This document shows positions 9,829 through 19,900 of a DNA stretch of 64,000 nt, piece by piece; position 1 is the stretch's first letter, and every line of letters begins with the position of its first letter. Source of the DNA: Neptunicella marina (GTDB taxonomy: Bacteria > Pseudomonadota > Gammaproteobacteria > Enterobacterales > Alteromonadaceae); assembly GCF_014270035.1 (NCBI RefSeq), contig NZ_JACNEP010000003.1, positions 186,001 to 250,000 of the forward strand. The letters are read 5' to 3'. The translations under genes were made by a program, and so were the position numbers. The notes below the pieces were generated by a model. The model was given only the letters and a program-made list of their open reading frames with translations, was not told the origin of the DNA and searched no databases.

Positions 9829-11121
9829 ATGTTAGAGCGATTATTTGCACTGTCTGAGCGCGGCAGTAACGTGAAAACCGAGGTAGTAGCAGGTTGTACC
9901 ACCTTTTTAACCATGGCCTATATCATTTTTGTTAATCCATCGATTCTGGCCGAAGCCGGCATGGATCACGGTGCGGTGTTTGTCGCTACCTGTTTAGCTG
10001 CTGCGATTGGTTGTTTGATTATGGGCTTGGTCGCTAATTTGCCTATTGCCTTAGCACCGGGTATGGGGCTTAACGCTTTTTTCACTTATGGCGTAGTCAT
10101 GTCGATGGGCTACAGCTGGCAATCGGCATTAGGTGCGGTATTTCTCTCGGGTATTCTGTTTTTTTTGTTAAGCGCATTTAAAGTGAGGGAGTGGATTATC
10201 AATGCGATACCCATGACTCTTAAAAAAGGCATCGCCACCGGTATTGGTGCTTTTCTGGCGATGATTGCACTTAAAAATGCCGGCATTATTGTTGACCACC
10301 CCGCTACGTTAGTCACTTTAGGTACTATTACCGATTTCATTCCTTTAATGAGCATCATCGGCTTCTTTTTAGTGGCCGCATTCACCGCACGTCATTTAAA
10401 AGGTGGCGTAATGCTGGCGATATTAATTATGACCCTTATAGGGCTAGCATCGGGCGATGTGCAATACGCGGGCATTGTTTCTGCGCCACCCTCTCTGGCG
10501 CCTACATTCCTGCAAATGGATTTACATGCAGCACTGGAACTGTCGATGTTAAGCGTGGTATTCGCCTTTTTGTTTGTGGATTTATTTGATACCTCAGGCA
10601 CCTTGATTGCCGTCACTCATAAAGCCGGTCTGGCCGATGACAAAGGCAATGTACCTAATTTAGGTAAAGCCTTAATGAGCGACAGTATTGCAACCGTGGC
10701 TGGTGCCAGTTTAGGTACGTCAACCACTACCAGCTATATCGAAAGCGCGTCCGGTGTGGCCGAAGGCGGTAAAACCGGATTAACCGCTGTGGTGGCCGGT
10801 GGATTGTTTTTATTAAGCATCTTTTTCGCGCCACTGGCAGGCATGATCCCAACCTACGCCACCGCCGGTGCCATATTTTATGTGGCGATTTTAATGTTAT
10901 TTGGCCTGCGTGATATCGATTGGGATGATATTACCGAGGCAGCGCCAGTGACGGTGGTTTTGCTGTTCACACCACTGACGTTTTCCATCGCCAATGGGAT
11001 AACCCTGGCGTTTATTACTTACACCTTTGTGAAAGTGGTATGTGGTAAATGGCAGGAGGTGACAACAAGTGTGTGGGTGTTGACCGCGATTTTTGTGGCA
11101 AAGATTGCATTTGTTGGGTGA
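9829..11121 (+). CDS. NCS2-family purine permease (AzgA/AdeQ/PbuG type)
   Basis: This 430-residue inner-membrane protein belongs to the AzgA-like branch of the NCS2 nucleobase:cation symporters, which take up adenine, guanine or hypoxanthine. Diagnostic stretches are TEVVAGCTTFLTMAYIIFVNP at the N-terminus, APGMGLNAFFTYGVV, KKGIATGIGAFLA, and the paired helix-8/10 motifs FLFVDLFDTSGTLIAV and GTSTTTSYIESASGVAEGGKTG. The rest is almost all hydrophobic helices. It is a single-gene unit between two terminators. The exact purine cannot be told from sequence. No purine riboswitch-like fold is obvious in the 85 bp upstream. Confidence 0.93.
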   Translation: MLERLFALSERGSNVKTEVVAGCTTFLTMAYIIFVNPSILAEAGMDHGAVFVATCLAAAIGCLIMGLVANLPIALAPGMGLNAFFTYGVVMSMGYSWQSALGAVFLSGILFFLLSAFKVREWIINAIPMTLKKGIATGIGAFLAMIALKNAGIIVDHPATLVTLGTITDFIPLMSIIGFFLVAAFTARHLKGGVMLAILIMTLIGLASGDVQYAGIVSAPPSLAPTFLQMDLHAALELSMLSVVFAFLFVDLFDTSGTLIAVTHKAGLADDKGNVPNLGKALMSDSIATVAGASLGTSTTTSYIESASGVAEGGKTGLTAVVAGGLFLLSIFFAPLAGMIPTYATAGAIFYVAILMLFGLRDIDWDDITEAAPVTVVLLFTPLTFSIANGITLAFITYTFVKVVCGKWQEVTTSVWVLTAIFVAKIAFVG

Positions 11122-11131
11122 TAGAATTGTG

Positions 11132-11157
11132 AAGACCGCAGATAGCGGTCTTTTTTG
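11132..11157 (+). terminator. Rho-independent terminator after the purine permease
   Basis: The stem GACCGC-AGATA-GCGGTC is followed by six T residues, 12 bp past the permease stop codon. Confidence 0.9.
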
Positions 11158-11207
11158 TTAAAGACCATTGTGACAGGTTATATCGAGCCTAACTAGAGAT
11201 TCCGCAC

Positions 11208-11618
11208 ATGCATAAATTAATTTTGGTTTTAATGGCGCTTTTATTATTTTCTTGTGAAAAAAAAGATTCTGTAGCTGAAGGAAAGGTTTTCTTTGATAAC
11301 TACCAAAATTACTTGCTCGCTGGCGGCGATGAATCAAAACTAATTGATTCTTATTTTTCTGATTCTCACATTATCGACGTGCCTTATTTAGAAAGATTGT
11401 CAGGTACGGAAATAAATGTTCTCTGCATGTTCATGAATGATTATAAAAACTCTAAATTTGATGTTAGCTCATTGCAAAAAAATCGAATCGATGAAGATTT
11501 CAATGTAATCAAAAATTTTCTTTTAAAAATCAATCATCCTGGAAATGTTTATAGGTCCTGTGTTGAACCTTTTTTGTTAGAAGTAGAGAAAGGACTCAGG
11601 TATAAAACTAAAACATGA
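11208..11618 (+). CDS. Small putative lipoprotein, unknown function
   Basis: I do not recognise this 136-residue product. It begins with a lipoprotein signal peptide (residues 1-16) ending in a lipobox LLFSC, so Cys16 should be lipidated and the rest periplasmic. The mature part is acidic and Lys/Asn-rich, with no repeats or membrane segments, and has a Cys pair (in VLCMF and YRSCVE) that might form a disulfide. The gene is clearly richer in A+T than its neighbours and has no partner gene. It sits between a terminator and a hairpin-rich repeat element, which suggests recently acquired or fast-evolving accessory DNA. Ribosome site is weak (AGAG). Confidence 0.6.
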   Translation: MHKLILVLMALLLFSCEKKDSVAEGKVFFDNYQNYLLAGGDESKLIDSYFSDSHIIDVPYLERLSGTEINVLCMFMNDYKNSKFDVSSLQKNRIDEDFNVIKNFLLKINHPGNVYRSCVEPFLLEVEKGLRYKTKT

Positions 11619-11660
11619 CTAAATTAGGCATTGCGGTCTTTAAATAAATTGTTCATTTCA

Positions 11661-12157
11661 CGCCCTTTGCAGGGCGCGAGCCTATTTGGATGGAGCCAAA
11701 TAGGCGAAAGCTCCTTCACTCCGCCGACTTTTTTAACGCCAAAATCAAGCTGTCTTTTATTCGAAGCGGCCAAAGGCAGCAATCCCTGCAAAGCGTTGGC
11801 CTTGGCCGAACGTCCAGTTCGGCCATTCGAAAGCCAGCTTGGTTTTGGCTAAAAGTCAGAGTCGCAGTAAGTCAGCCGTTGGCTGACTGGGAAAACCAAA
11901 ACTTTGAGTCATCACCGCGACAGCGGCCAAACTTAGTTTGGCTAATTGCGACTCCAACTTGCCTTGTGCAGGTGAAACTTGTTCGAACGGGAAAACAGGA
12001 AGTTTTCCCGAGGTGCGTGCTTTGCATGGATAGCTGCCTCGCACCGGTTCGATTAAACAAGTGATACCGTAACAAGATCAGCAAGTTGGCGGAGTGCAGG
12101 ATTCTTTCGCCCCTTTCTTATCCCTAAGAAAGGGGCTCGCCCCGCAAGGATGCGGGG
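11661..12157. repeat. Hairpin-rich non-coding element with imperfect terminal inverted repeats
   Basis: This 0.5-kb stretch between the lipoprotein gene and the phosphoribosyltransferase gene is packed with inverted repeats. Simple hairpins: 11661-11676, 11681-11704 (9-bp stem), 11804-11824 (8 bp), 11871-11887 (7 bp), 11915-11926, 11926-11942 (7 bp), 11988-12010 (9 bp), 12110-12135 (11 bp) and 12140-12157. Longer-range pairs nest around these: 11839-11846 with 11892-11899, 11859-11866 with 11947-11954, and 11978-11984 with 12057-12063. The outermost pair, 11704-11730 with 12083-12110, forms imperfect inverted repeats of about 27 bp enclosing the centre. Several overlapping short frames exist but look like chance. 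It resembles a palindromic or MITE-like repeat, or a structured RNA; no transposase is present. Confidence 0.65.
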
Positions 12158-12231
12158 AGAATAAGGCTATGGATGGCAAAGGGGTTAATGTGGTGGCAGG
12201 TATTGTTGGGTAACTTGCACACCAGAAAAAA

Positions 12232-12260
12232 CAAAAAAAAGCCGCTATCAGCGGCCTTTT
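12232..12260 (-). terminator. Rho-independent terminator of the phosphoribosyltransferase gene
   Basis: On the minus strand, GCCGCT-GAT-AGCGGC is followed by a run of T residues (the A-rich stretch 12224-12240 on the plus strand), just downstream of the gene's stop at 12281. Confidence 0.9.
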
Positions 12261-12280
12261 CCAAATCATCAGCTTTGCTG

Positions 12281-12841
12281 TTACTTCAGCAGGTGCATAA
12301 TATCAGCCAGCTCTGTTTTACCATTGATAATCTCGTCTGGTGTCAGGCCTGAGATTTCATGAGGGAATACCAACCACTCGTCAGATTCATGCACGTAATA
12401 GTCGGGGATGATATCCACTTTGGTATTTTTCGGTTTATACCAGGGGCAGGCAACACGAATATCACCCGGGGTGTTTAAACGTGACAATTTACGAATTTGA
12501 TTAATCAGGGCATCAACACTGCGGCCTGAGTCAAATACATCATCAACAATCAGTAGTTTGTCCTGTGCATTGGCATTCTCAATTAAATAATGCAGACCAT
12601 GCACTTTGATTTCTTTGGATTGTTGATTGATACCGTAATACGACGAGGTACGTACCGCAATATGATCGGTTTCTACTTTTTTGAAGTCGAAATATTCCTG
12701 AACTGCGATACCAATTGGAGCACCGCCACGCCAGATACCAATAATATAATCAGGGCGGAAGCCATCTTCATACACAATGGATGCCAGTCTAAAAGAGTCC
12801 TGCAACAACTGTTGTGAGGTAATAAAGTGCTTTTCTGACAC
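12281..12841 (-). CDS. Purine phosphoribosyltransferase-like protein
   Basis: This 186-residue cytoplasmic protein has the type I PRTase signature LLIVDDVFDSGRSVDAL (PRPP loop) around residues 90-106 and an earlier IGIWRGGAPIGIAVQEYF loop. It is closest in style to the hypoxanthine/xanthine-guanine salvage enzymes, converting a free purine and PRPP to the nucleotide. Its place two genes from a purine permease fits a salvage role. A GTG at 12853 opens the frame further, but the GTG at 12841 has GGAG six bases upstream and is the better start. The substrate is not certain; it could be an uncharacterised PRTase-family regulator. Confidence 0.82.
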   Translation of the reverse strand: MSEKHFITSQQLLQDSFRLASIVYEDGFRPDYIIGIWRGGAPIGIAVQEYFDFKKVETDHIAVRTSSYYGINQQSKEIKVHGLHYLIENANAQDKLLIVDDVFDSGRSVDALINQIRKLSRLNTPGDIRVACPWYKPKNTKVDIIPDYYVHESDEWLVFPHEISGLTPDEIINGKTELADIMHLLK

Positions 12842-12876
12842 GTACGTCTCCACTTTTATTCAATTTAAAAGCGCGG

Positions 12877-12905
12877 ATTATAATGCAAGGCGCGCTAAAT
12901 GTATT
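12877..12905 (-). promoter_or_regulatory. Candidate sigma-70 promoter for the phosphoribosyltransferase gene
   Basis: On the minus strand a perfect TATAAT (12882-12877) lies 17 bp downstream of AATACA (12905-12900), which matches half of the -35 consensus. It lies about 36 bp before the chosen start. Confidence 0.5.
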
Positions 12906-13109
12906 CGTTCGATTAAAAATAATACGCGATGAATGGCGGCTGTAACATTCTGTAAAGACTTGCTATTTGCCCTGTGTCGCCCGTAAGGTAGACTGATTCT
13001 GGGTAAATACTTTTTTGTCTAAATAAGACACAGAAATTTGCATCGTCTTCCACGTTAGTTGTAATCAAAAGCGAGCAGATTCTGCATAACTATAACAATG
13101 GGAACCAAC

Positions 13110-15170
13110 ATGAAAAAACTCACGTTAATTGCGCTGGGCGTATCGGCTGCTTTAGGCCTGTCTGCCTGTAACCCTGCTCCTAAAACAGACACTGCCAGTA
13201 CGCAGGCTGAGAAAAAGCCACTGCAATCAGGTATTGATGTTACAGCTATCGATACCGCTGTGGCGCCGGGTGAAGACTTCTTCCGTTATGTGAATGGTAG
13301 CTGGTTATCTAAAACCGAAATTCCAGCGGATAAGTCACGTTACTCTGTATTTAATATTCTGTATGACAACAGCCAGGTTCAATTAAAAGAAATCATCCAG
13401 GATGCCGCCGCAGAGGAAAATGCCGATGGCAGCAATAATCAAAAACTGGGTGACATGTATAACAGCTACATGAATGACAAGCTGGCGAATGAACTGGGTG
13501 TGAAACCTGTGCAGCCTTTGCTGGATGAAGTGGCTGCAATTAGCAATGCCAGCGAGTTTGCTGCTGAAATGGGCAAGTTGGGCCGTTTAGGTGTCGATGC
13601 ACCATTTGGCTACTATGTTTCTCCTGATGCCAAAGAACCGGGCGTATACGCGGCGTACTATGTACAAAGCGGTTTAACCATGCCGGATAAAGATTATTAC
13701 TTCAAAGATGAAGAAAAATTCCAGAAGTTTCGCGCTGCCATGCTGGAATATGTGGAAGGTGTATTAACGGCTGCGGGTTATGACAATGCCAAACAAGCTG
13801 CAGATAACATTATGGCGCTGGAAACTGCGATTGCAGATAAGCACTTAAGTCGTGTTGAACGTCGTGACGCTGAAAAAAACTACAACAAACGCAGTACGGA
13901 AGAAGTCACTACATTGTTAAATGGTTTTGACTACGCAGCCTATGCAAAAGGTTCGGGTATTGAAGATGTACAAAAAGTGATTGTACGTGAACTACCTTAC
14001 TTTGAAGCGATTGGTGGCATTTTAGCGGACACTGATCTGCAAACATTAAAAGATTACCTGGCGTTCCGCGTAGTGGATCAATACGCCCCACGTTTGAGTG
14101 ATACCTTCTCTGATTTAAGCTTTAACTTCTACTCTAAAACCCTACGCGGTGTACCAGAGCAACAGGAGCGCTGGAAGCGTGCAGTTGCCTCAACCAGTGG
14201 TGTGTTAGGTGAAGTGTTAGGTCAGCAATATGTAAAACGTCACTTCAAGCCAGAGGCAAAAGCCAAGATGGAGTCGCTGGTTGATAATCTGGTTAAAGCC
14301 TATGGGCAGAGCATCAAAGAAATCGACTGGATGACAGACACTACCAAACAAGCTGCACTGGAAAAACTGTCTAAGTTTACGCCTAAAATTGGTTACCCGG
14401 ATAAATGGCGTGATTATTCTGCTTTAACCATTAAAGCAGATGATTTGGTGGGTAACTATCAGCGTTATTATGAGTTTGAGACCGATTTTAATAATAAACG
14501 TATCGGTCAGGAAGTGGATACTTCTGAATGGGGCATGACACCACAAACCATCAATGCCTATTACAGCCCAACCCGTAACGAAATCGTATTCCCGGCGGCC
14601 ATTTTGCAACCACCATTCTTTAATATGGATGCGGATGATGCGGTTAATTACGGTGCAATTGGTGCGGTAATTGGACACGAGATTGGTCATGGGTTTGATG
14701 ATCAGGGGTCTAAATATGATGGTGACGGTAACCTGCGTAGCTGGTGGACGGACGAAGACCGTACCGCCTTTGAAAAACTGACCGCTAAGTTAGTTGATCA
14801 ATACAATCAGTTTGAACCCATTGAAGGTCAGCATGTAAATGGTGAACTGACTCTGGGTGAAAATATCGGTGATTTATCTGGTGTCACCATTGGTCATAAA
14901 GCCTATGTTATGTCTTTGCAAGGAAAAGACTCGCCTGTGATTGATGGCCTTACAGGCGATCAGCGTTTCTTAATGGGGTATGCCCAGGTATGGCGCGGTA
15001 AATATCGTGATGATGCACTGCGTGCTCAGCTGTTAAGCGATCCTCATTCGCCAGGTGAATTCCGTACTAACGGCATAGTGCGTAACTCAGATGTATTCTA
15101 CAAAGCCTTTGATATTAAAGAAGGTGATGAAATGTATCTTAAACCAGAAGATCGCGTAAAAATCTGGTAA
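13110..15170 (+). CDS. M13-family zinc metallopeptidase (PepO/neprilysin-like), lipoprotein
   Basis: This 686-residue endopeptidase belongs to the neprilysin/PepO family, which cleaves oligopeptides in the cell envelope. It starts with a lipoprotein signal and lipobox LSAC (Cys24 after cleavage). The N-terminal domain opens with the family motif PGEDFFRYVNGSWL. The catalytic domain has the zinc site VIGHEIGHGFDDQGSKYD (HExxH), the third ligand Glu in GENIGDLSG, the substrate-binding NAYYSPTRNEIVFPAAIL (NAYY motif) and a C-terminal HSPGEFRTNG. Length is typical. ATG 13110 is preferred to the in-frame ATG four codons before, since GGGA sits 8 bases ahead and the signal peptide then begins MKK. 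It is monocistronic. Confidence 0.95.
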   Translation: MKKLTLIALGVSAALGLSACNPAPKTDTASTQAEKKPLQSGIDVTAIDTAVAPGEDFFRYVNGSWLSKTEIPADKSRYSVFNILYDNSQVQLKEIIQDAAAEENADGSNNQKLGDMYNSYMNDKLANELGVKPVQPLLDEVAAISNASEFAAEMGKLGRLGVDAPFGYYVSPDAKEPGVYAAYYVQSGLTMPDKDYYFKDEEKFQKFRAAMLEYVEGVLTAAGYDNAKQAADNIMALETAIADKHLSRVERRDAEKNYNKRSTEEVTTLLNGFDYAAYAKGSGIEDVQKVIVRELPYFEAIGGILADTDLQTLKDYLAFRVVDQYAPRLSDTFSDLSFNFYSKTLRGVPEQQERWKRAVASTSGVLGEVLGQQYVKRHFKPEAKAKMESLVDNLVKAYGQSIKEIDWMTDTTKQAALEKLSKFTPKIGYPDKWRDYSALTIKADDLVGNYQRYYEFETDFNNKRIGQEVDTSEWGMTPQTINAYYSPTRNEIVFPAAILQPPFFNMDADDAVNYGAIGAVIGHEIGHGFDDQGSKYDGDGNLRSWWTDEDRTAFEKLTAKLVDQYNQFEPIEGQHVNGELTLGENIGDLSGVTIGHKAYVMSLQGKDSPVIDGLTGDQRFLMGYAQVWRGKYRDDALRAQLLSDPHSPGEFRTNGIVRNSDVFYKAFDIKEGDEMYLKPEDRVKIW

Positions 15171-15190
15171 TTTACATTTGTTAAAAATTA

Positions 15191-15215
15191 AAAGGCCGCT
15201 TACGCGGTCTTTTTT
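15191..15215 (+). terminator. Rho-independent terminator after the M13 peptidase gene
   Basis: GGCCGC-TTAC-GCGGTC (one G.T pair) is followed by six T residues, 21 bp after the stop codon. Confidence 0.88.
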
Positions 15216-15241
15216 ATGGTAAAGTATTTTTATCCTGATTG

Positions 15242-15658
15242 ATGAGACTGAATGTGAACAAACTGGCTGTTTATTTACTGATGATATTTACCTTGCTGGG
15301 AAGTGTGACTTCCGTGGCAGCTCCGGTAATGGCATCGGTACATGAAGACTCAGCCATGTCTATGCAGCAGGATTCATCTCATCAAATAGCTAATCATATG
15401 GATCACGATGCCAGTAATGGCCACAAGGCCGATTGTTGCCAGCATCAGATGTCGGACAATAATTGTTGTCAGTCAGCTAAACACCAATGCAGTACGCAAG
15501 GATGTGAATGCCCCGTGGTTGTGGTGCTGGGCATTATGTCATTTTCTTTACCTGTTACCGGGCAGTTTCAACATACTCAACCTCCGGAGTTCGTGACTCC
15601 TGCCATTATCAGCTCACTTGATCATCTCTACCGACCTCCAAGGGTATCTCTAACTTAA
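15242..15658 (+). CDS. Small exported Cys/His/Met-rich protein, probable metal binder of a Cus-type operon
   Basis: I cannot name a family with certainty. The 138-residue product has a signal peptide (about residues 1-27, ending near VAAPVMA). Then comes a short region dense in metal-ligand residues: HMDHD, GHKADCCQHQM, NNCCQSAKHQC and CECP. A hydrophobic stretch follows (VVVVLGIMSFSLPV), and the tail ends in LDHLYRPPRVSLT, reminiscent of small proteins found before copper-efflux operons (CopL or DUF2946-like). It lies 60 bp upstream of a CusB-like gene on the same strand, so a periplasmic copper or silver binding or sensing role is inferred. ATG 15242 is chosen over an adjacent TTG. Confidence 0.6.
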   Translation: MRLNVNKLAVYLLMIFTLLGSVTSVAAPVMASVHEDSAMSMQQDSSHQIANHMDHDASNGHKADCCQHQMSDNNCCQSAKHQCSTQGCECPVVVVLGIMSFSLPVTGQFQHTQPPEFVTPAIISSLDHLYRPPRVSLT

Positions 15659-15718
15659 AATTTTTAGTGCAGCGTGTTTTTTGGCGCTGTTGGATAATTT
15701 TTTCTGTTAGAGGTCAAT

Positions 15719-16927
15719 ATGCGATCTTTCGTTATTTTATTTTTGATGGTGTGGGTTCAGGCCATGCCAGTTGCCATTGCCGCAGAACAACAACATGAAT
15801 TTACCGCTGAGTTAGAGCAGCAACATACCCGTTATATGTGTCCTATGCATCATCATATTGTGCGCGACCATCCGGGGAAATGCCCCATTTGTGGTATGGA
15901 TTTACAACCTAAAACTCAGCAGAACAGCATGCAAATGCAACCCATGGTTGATGTGCGTGGAGACATGCAGCAGGCCATGAACATTGTTACTGCACCGGTA
16001 ATGCGCGGTGATATGTGGAAATACATTAAAACCTTTGGTCAGATTCAGGTGGATGAATCGCGTATTAGTCATGTACATCCCAGAATGTCAGGCTGGATTG
16101 AAAAACTCAATGTGGACACTGAAGGTCAGACGGTTAAAAAGGGTCAGTTACTTTACACCCTGTATTCTCCCGATTTAGTGGTGGCGCAGGACGATTTCCT
16201 GCAGGCACAAAAAAACCTGAGTGGCAGTAATCGTGACTATTTGTTATCGCAGGCCAAACGCCGATTATCTTTACTGGGTGTTGATCCCAGCTTTATCGCG
16301 ACCTTAGAAAAAGAAGGCAAAACACGCTACAGCGTACCTTTTTATGCTACTCAATCCGGTGTAATAACCCGGTTAAGTGTCAGGCAGGGCATGTACGTAG
16401 AACCCGCCCGGGAAATGCTTGCGATTGCTGATTTGACCCATTTGTGGGTTTTGGCCGATGTATTTGAAAATCAGTTTGACTGGTTAAAACTGGGTAAACC
16501 GGCTGATATTCATCTGCCATCGATTGGCATAGAAGCCGCCGAGGCCAGTATCGAATATATCTATCCGCGCCTTGATCCCGTTTCACGCAGCATTAAAGTC
16601 AGGCTAAATCTGGTTAATCCTCTTATGCGCATTAAACCCGGTATGACCGCCGAAGTAGCGATTTATGGTGGGCCGAAAAAAGATGTGCTGAACATCCCGC
16701 TGCAGGCGGTATTGCAAAGTGGTAATAAAAACCGCGTGGTGGTGCAAAAAGAAGATGGAAGTTTTGTGGTGCAGGAGGTTGAGTTGGGCATGCAGGTTAA
16801 TCAAAGGGTTGAGATCCTCTCCGGATTAACCGAGCAGCAAAAGGTGGTGGTATCCGGTCAGTTCCTGATTGACGCTGAAGCCAATCTGGATGCGGCGATT
16901 AATCGTATGCAGTCCCATCAGCACTAG
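15719..16927 (+). CDS. cusB: CusB-like RND efflux periplasmic adaptor with heavy-metal-binding domain
   Basis: This 402-residue protein is the membrane-fusion subunit of a heavy-metal RND pump and bridges the inner-membrane CusA-like pump to an outer-membrane channel. After a signal peptide (residues 1-22) comes a small metal-binding domain, YMCPMHHHIVRDHPGKCPICGMDL (two CPxxx motifs, about residues 37-62), common in CusB relatives from environmental bacteria. Then follow the barrel-sandwich half (RMSGWIEKLNVDTEGQTVKKGQLL), a helical hairpin and the beta-barrel. E. coli CusB lacks this N-terminal domain in this form. It is 9 bp upstream of the CusA-like gene. Cu(I)/Ag(I) specificity is inferred from the motif and partner. 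Confidence 0.9.
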   Translation: MRSFVILFLMVWVQAMPVAIAAEQQHEFTAELEQQHTRYMCPMHHHIVRDHPGKCPICGMDLQPKTQQNSMQMQPMVDVRGDMQQAMNIVTAPVMRGDMWKYIKTFGQIQVDESRISHVHPRMSGWIEKLNVDTEGQTVKKGQLLYTLYSPDLVVAQDDFLQAQKNLSGSNRDYLLSQAKRRLSLLGVDPSFIATLEKEGKTRYSVPFYATQSGVITRLSVRQGMYVEPAREMLAIADLTHLWVLADVFENQFDWLKLGKPADIHLPSIGIEAAEASIEYIYPRLDPVSRSIKVRLNLVNPLMRIKPGMTAEVAIYGGPKKDVLNIPLQAVLQSGNKNRVVVQKEDGSFVVQEVELGMQVNQRVEILSGLTEQQKVVVSGQFLIDAEANLDAAINRMQSHQH

Positions 16928-16936
16928 GAGATTGAA

Positions 16937-19900
16937 ATGTTAAAACGCATTATTCAGTTTTCCATGCACAATGCGCTAATGGTGGTTTTAGTCGCGCTGT
17001 TATTGGCCGCGGTGGGGTTGCAGTCTCTGCAAAAAATCAATATCGATGCCATCCCCGATTTATCCGATGTGCAAGTAATTGTGAAAACCCAATACCCGGG
17101 GCAAAGCCCGGAGCAGGTTGAGCAACAGGTTACTTATCCGTTATCGGGGTTATTGATGTCAGTCCCCGGTGTTACTGCTGTTAGAGGTTATTCCTTTTAT
17201 TCAGACTCCTATGTGTACGTGATTTTTGATGACGATACCGACATGTACTGGGCACGTGCGCGGGTAATGGAATATTTATCCCAGGCTAAACAAATTCTGC
17301 CTGATAGTGTCAGCAGCAATATTGGGCCGGATGCATCCGGTGTCGGCTGGATTTACCAGTATGCATTAACCGATACCAGTGGCACCTATGATTTAGCTCA
17401 GTTAAAAAGTTTGCAGGATTTTTATCTAAAACCTGAGCTGCAATCGGTGGCTGGTGTGTCTGAAATAGCCAGTGTCGGTGGCATGATTAATAGTTTTCAG
17501 GTGGAACTGGATCCACTCAAACTGGCGCGTTACAAACTCACTACCGCTGAGGTTGTCTCCGCAATTCAAACTCACAATGGTGAAATTGGTGCAGGGGTAA
17601 TGGAGCAGGCTGAAACCGAGTTTATGTTGCGTGTGAGAGGTTACTTATCCGATATCGGTGACTTTGAAAAAATACCACTTCCTGTAAAAAATCAGGCCAA
17701 TATTGCGGTAACACTTAAAGATGTGGCGATTATTCACCGTGGGCCAGTTATGCGTCGTGGCATTGCTGAGTTGGATGGTAAAGGCGAAGTGGTGGGCGGC
17801 ATTGTGGTCATGCGCAGTGGTGAAAATGCCCAGCAAGTGATCCAGCAGGTAAAAGCCAAAATAGAGCAGTTATCTGCCGGATTGCCGCAGGGTGTCAGCA
17901 TCAAAAGCGTCTATGACAGATCCCAGTTCATTCAGGCTTCGGTTGATCATTTATGGCATAAGTTACTGCTGGAAATGGCGTTGGTTGCCGGCGTATTGCT
18001 GATATTTTTGCTGCATGTGCGTTCGGCGATTGTGGCACTGATTATCCTGCCATTGTCCTTATTAATGTCGTTATTACTGATGCAGCAATTGAGCATTACC
18101 GCCAATATCATGAGCTTAGGCGGAATTGCCATTGCCATCGGTGCGCTGGTTGATGCGGCGATCGTGATGATAGAGAACATGCACAAACATGTAGAAGAGT
18201 TTGTGCATCAACATCAGCAACAACCCGATGCTACACAACGCTGGCAACTGGCAACCATTTCTGCCCAGCAGGTTGGTCCGGCATTATTCTGGTCGCTGAT
18301 TATTATTACCGTTAGTTTTTTCCCGGTTTTTGCTTTACATGGGCAGGAAGGTAAGTTATTTACCCCGCTGGCACTGACCAAATCCTTTGCTATGGCAGCC
18401 TCGGCATTGTTAGCCATTACCCTTATTCCTGTTTTAATGGGTTGGTGGGTGAAAGGAAAAATCATCAGCGAAAAAGCCAATCCTATTTCGCGTGTTTGTA
18501 TCTTTTTATATCGGCCGTTACTAAAACAGGCTCTGCGTTTCCCTAAACTGATTGTATTGCTGGCCTTATTAATCGTTGCCTCAGCCTGGTATCCGCTAAA
18601 ACAGCTGGGGTACGAGTTTATGCCGCGCATTGATGAAGGCACGCTAATGTATATGCCAACCACGCAACCCGGCATTAGTGTGGGTAAAGCAGCGCAATTA
18701 CTGCAGCAGACTGACCGCATTATTAAAACCTTGCCTGAAGTGGAAAGTGTGTTTGGTAAAATTGGTCGTGCTGATACTGCCACTGATCCAGCACCACTGA
18801 CCATGGTGGAAACCACCATTAACCTCAAACCGAAAAGTGAATGGCGCGAAGGATTAACGCTGGATGATTTGATCGCTGAACTGGATGCCAAAATACAAAT
18901 TCCGGGGTTAACCAATGCCTGGGTACAACCGATAAAAACCCGTATCGATATGTTATCCACCGGTATTAAAACGCCGTTGGCGATGAGTTTAAGTGGTGAC
19001 GATCCACAGCAGTTAGAGCAGATTGCCACGCAGGTCGAATCGGTATTGAAGACCCTGCCCACAACCGCATCTGTGGTAACCCAACGTTCTGCGCAAGGCA
19101 ATTACATTGATATTCAACCCAGATTAAGCGAGCTGGGTCAGTACGGTATGACGTTACAGCAATTTAATCAGTTGTTGCAAACTGCGGTGGGCGGCAGTGC
19201 GATTGGTGAGGTAATCAAAGGTAAAGAACGTTATCCGATTAATGTGCGCTTTTTAAGGGATTACCGCGACTCGGTTGAATCGTTAAAAGAGTTACCGATT
19301 ATCACACCTGCCGGTGCCTATATTCCGCTACAAAAACTGGCTGACATAAACATAGCGACAGGGCCTGCGATGCTTAAGTCGGAAAATGCCCGGCCGATTA
19401 CCCGGGTGTTGATTGAAACCAAAGATGTATCGGTGGGGGAATATATCCAGCAGGCAGCACCGTTACTGGCTCAAAAAGTCAGCTTGCCAGCGCGTTATTC
19501 TTTAAGCTGGAGTGGCGCCTATCAATCCATCGAACGGGTTAACAAACGCATGCAGCAGATCATTCCGGTGACCCTGGTGATTGTGTTGTTGCTGCTGTTT
19601 ATCTGTTTGCAAAGCTGGCGTCAGAGCCTGATGGTATTACTGACTTTACCGTTGGCAGTCACAGGCAGTTTATGGATGATGTGGTACTGGCAACTGCATT
19701 TTTCGGTGGCGGCTGCAGTGGGTATGATTGCACTTGCCGGGGTCGCCGCCGAATTTGGCGTGGTGATGTTGGTCTACTTAAATCAGGCCTGCCAGAGTAT
19801 GGCGTCACCATCGCAGTTTACTCAGGCAATTATTGCCGGTGCGGTGCAGCGCATAAGACCTAAGGTAATGACGGTGGCAACAATCGTATTAAGTTTGCTG

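Noticed and set aside
11690-12064. Open frames of 60-125 codons on both strands inside the hairpin element
   Set aside because: They overlap each other, lack ribosome sites and consist of translated inverted repeats, so they are most likely chance.
18214-19101. Frame of 295 codons antisense to the CusA-like gene
   Set aside because: It lies fully within a well-supported RND pump gene and has low-complexity Ser/Ile-rich text typical of antisense frames.
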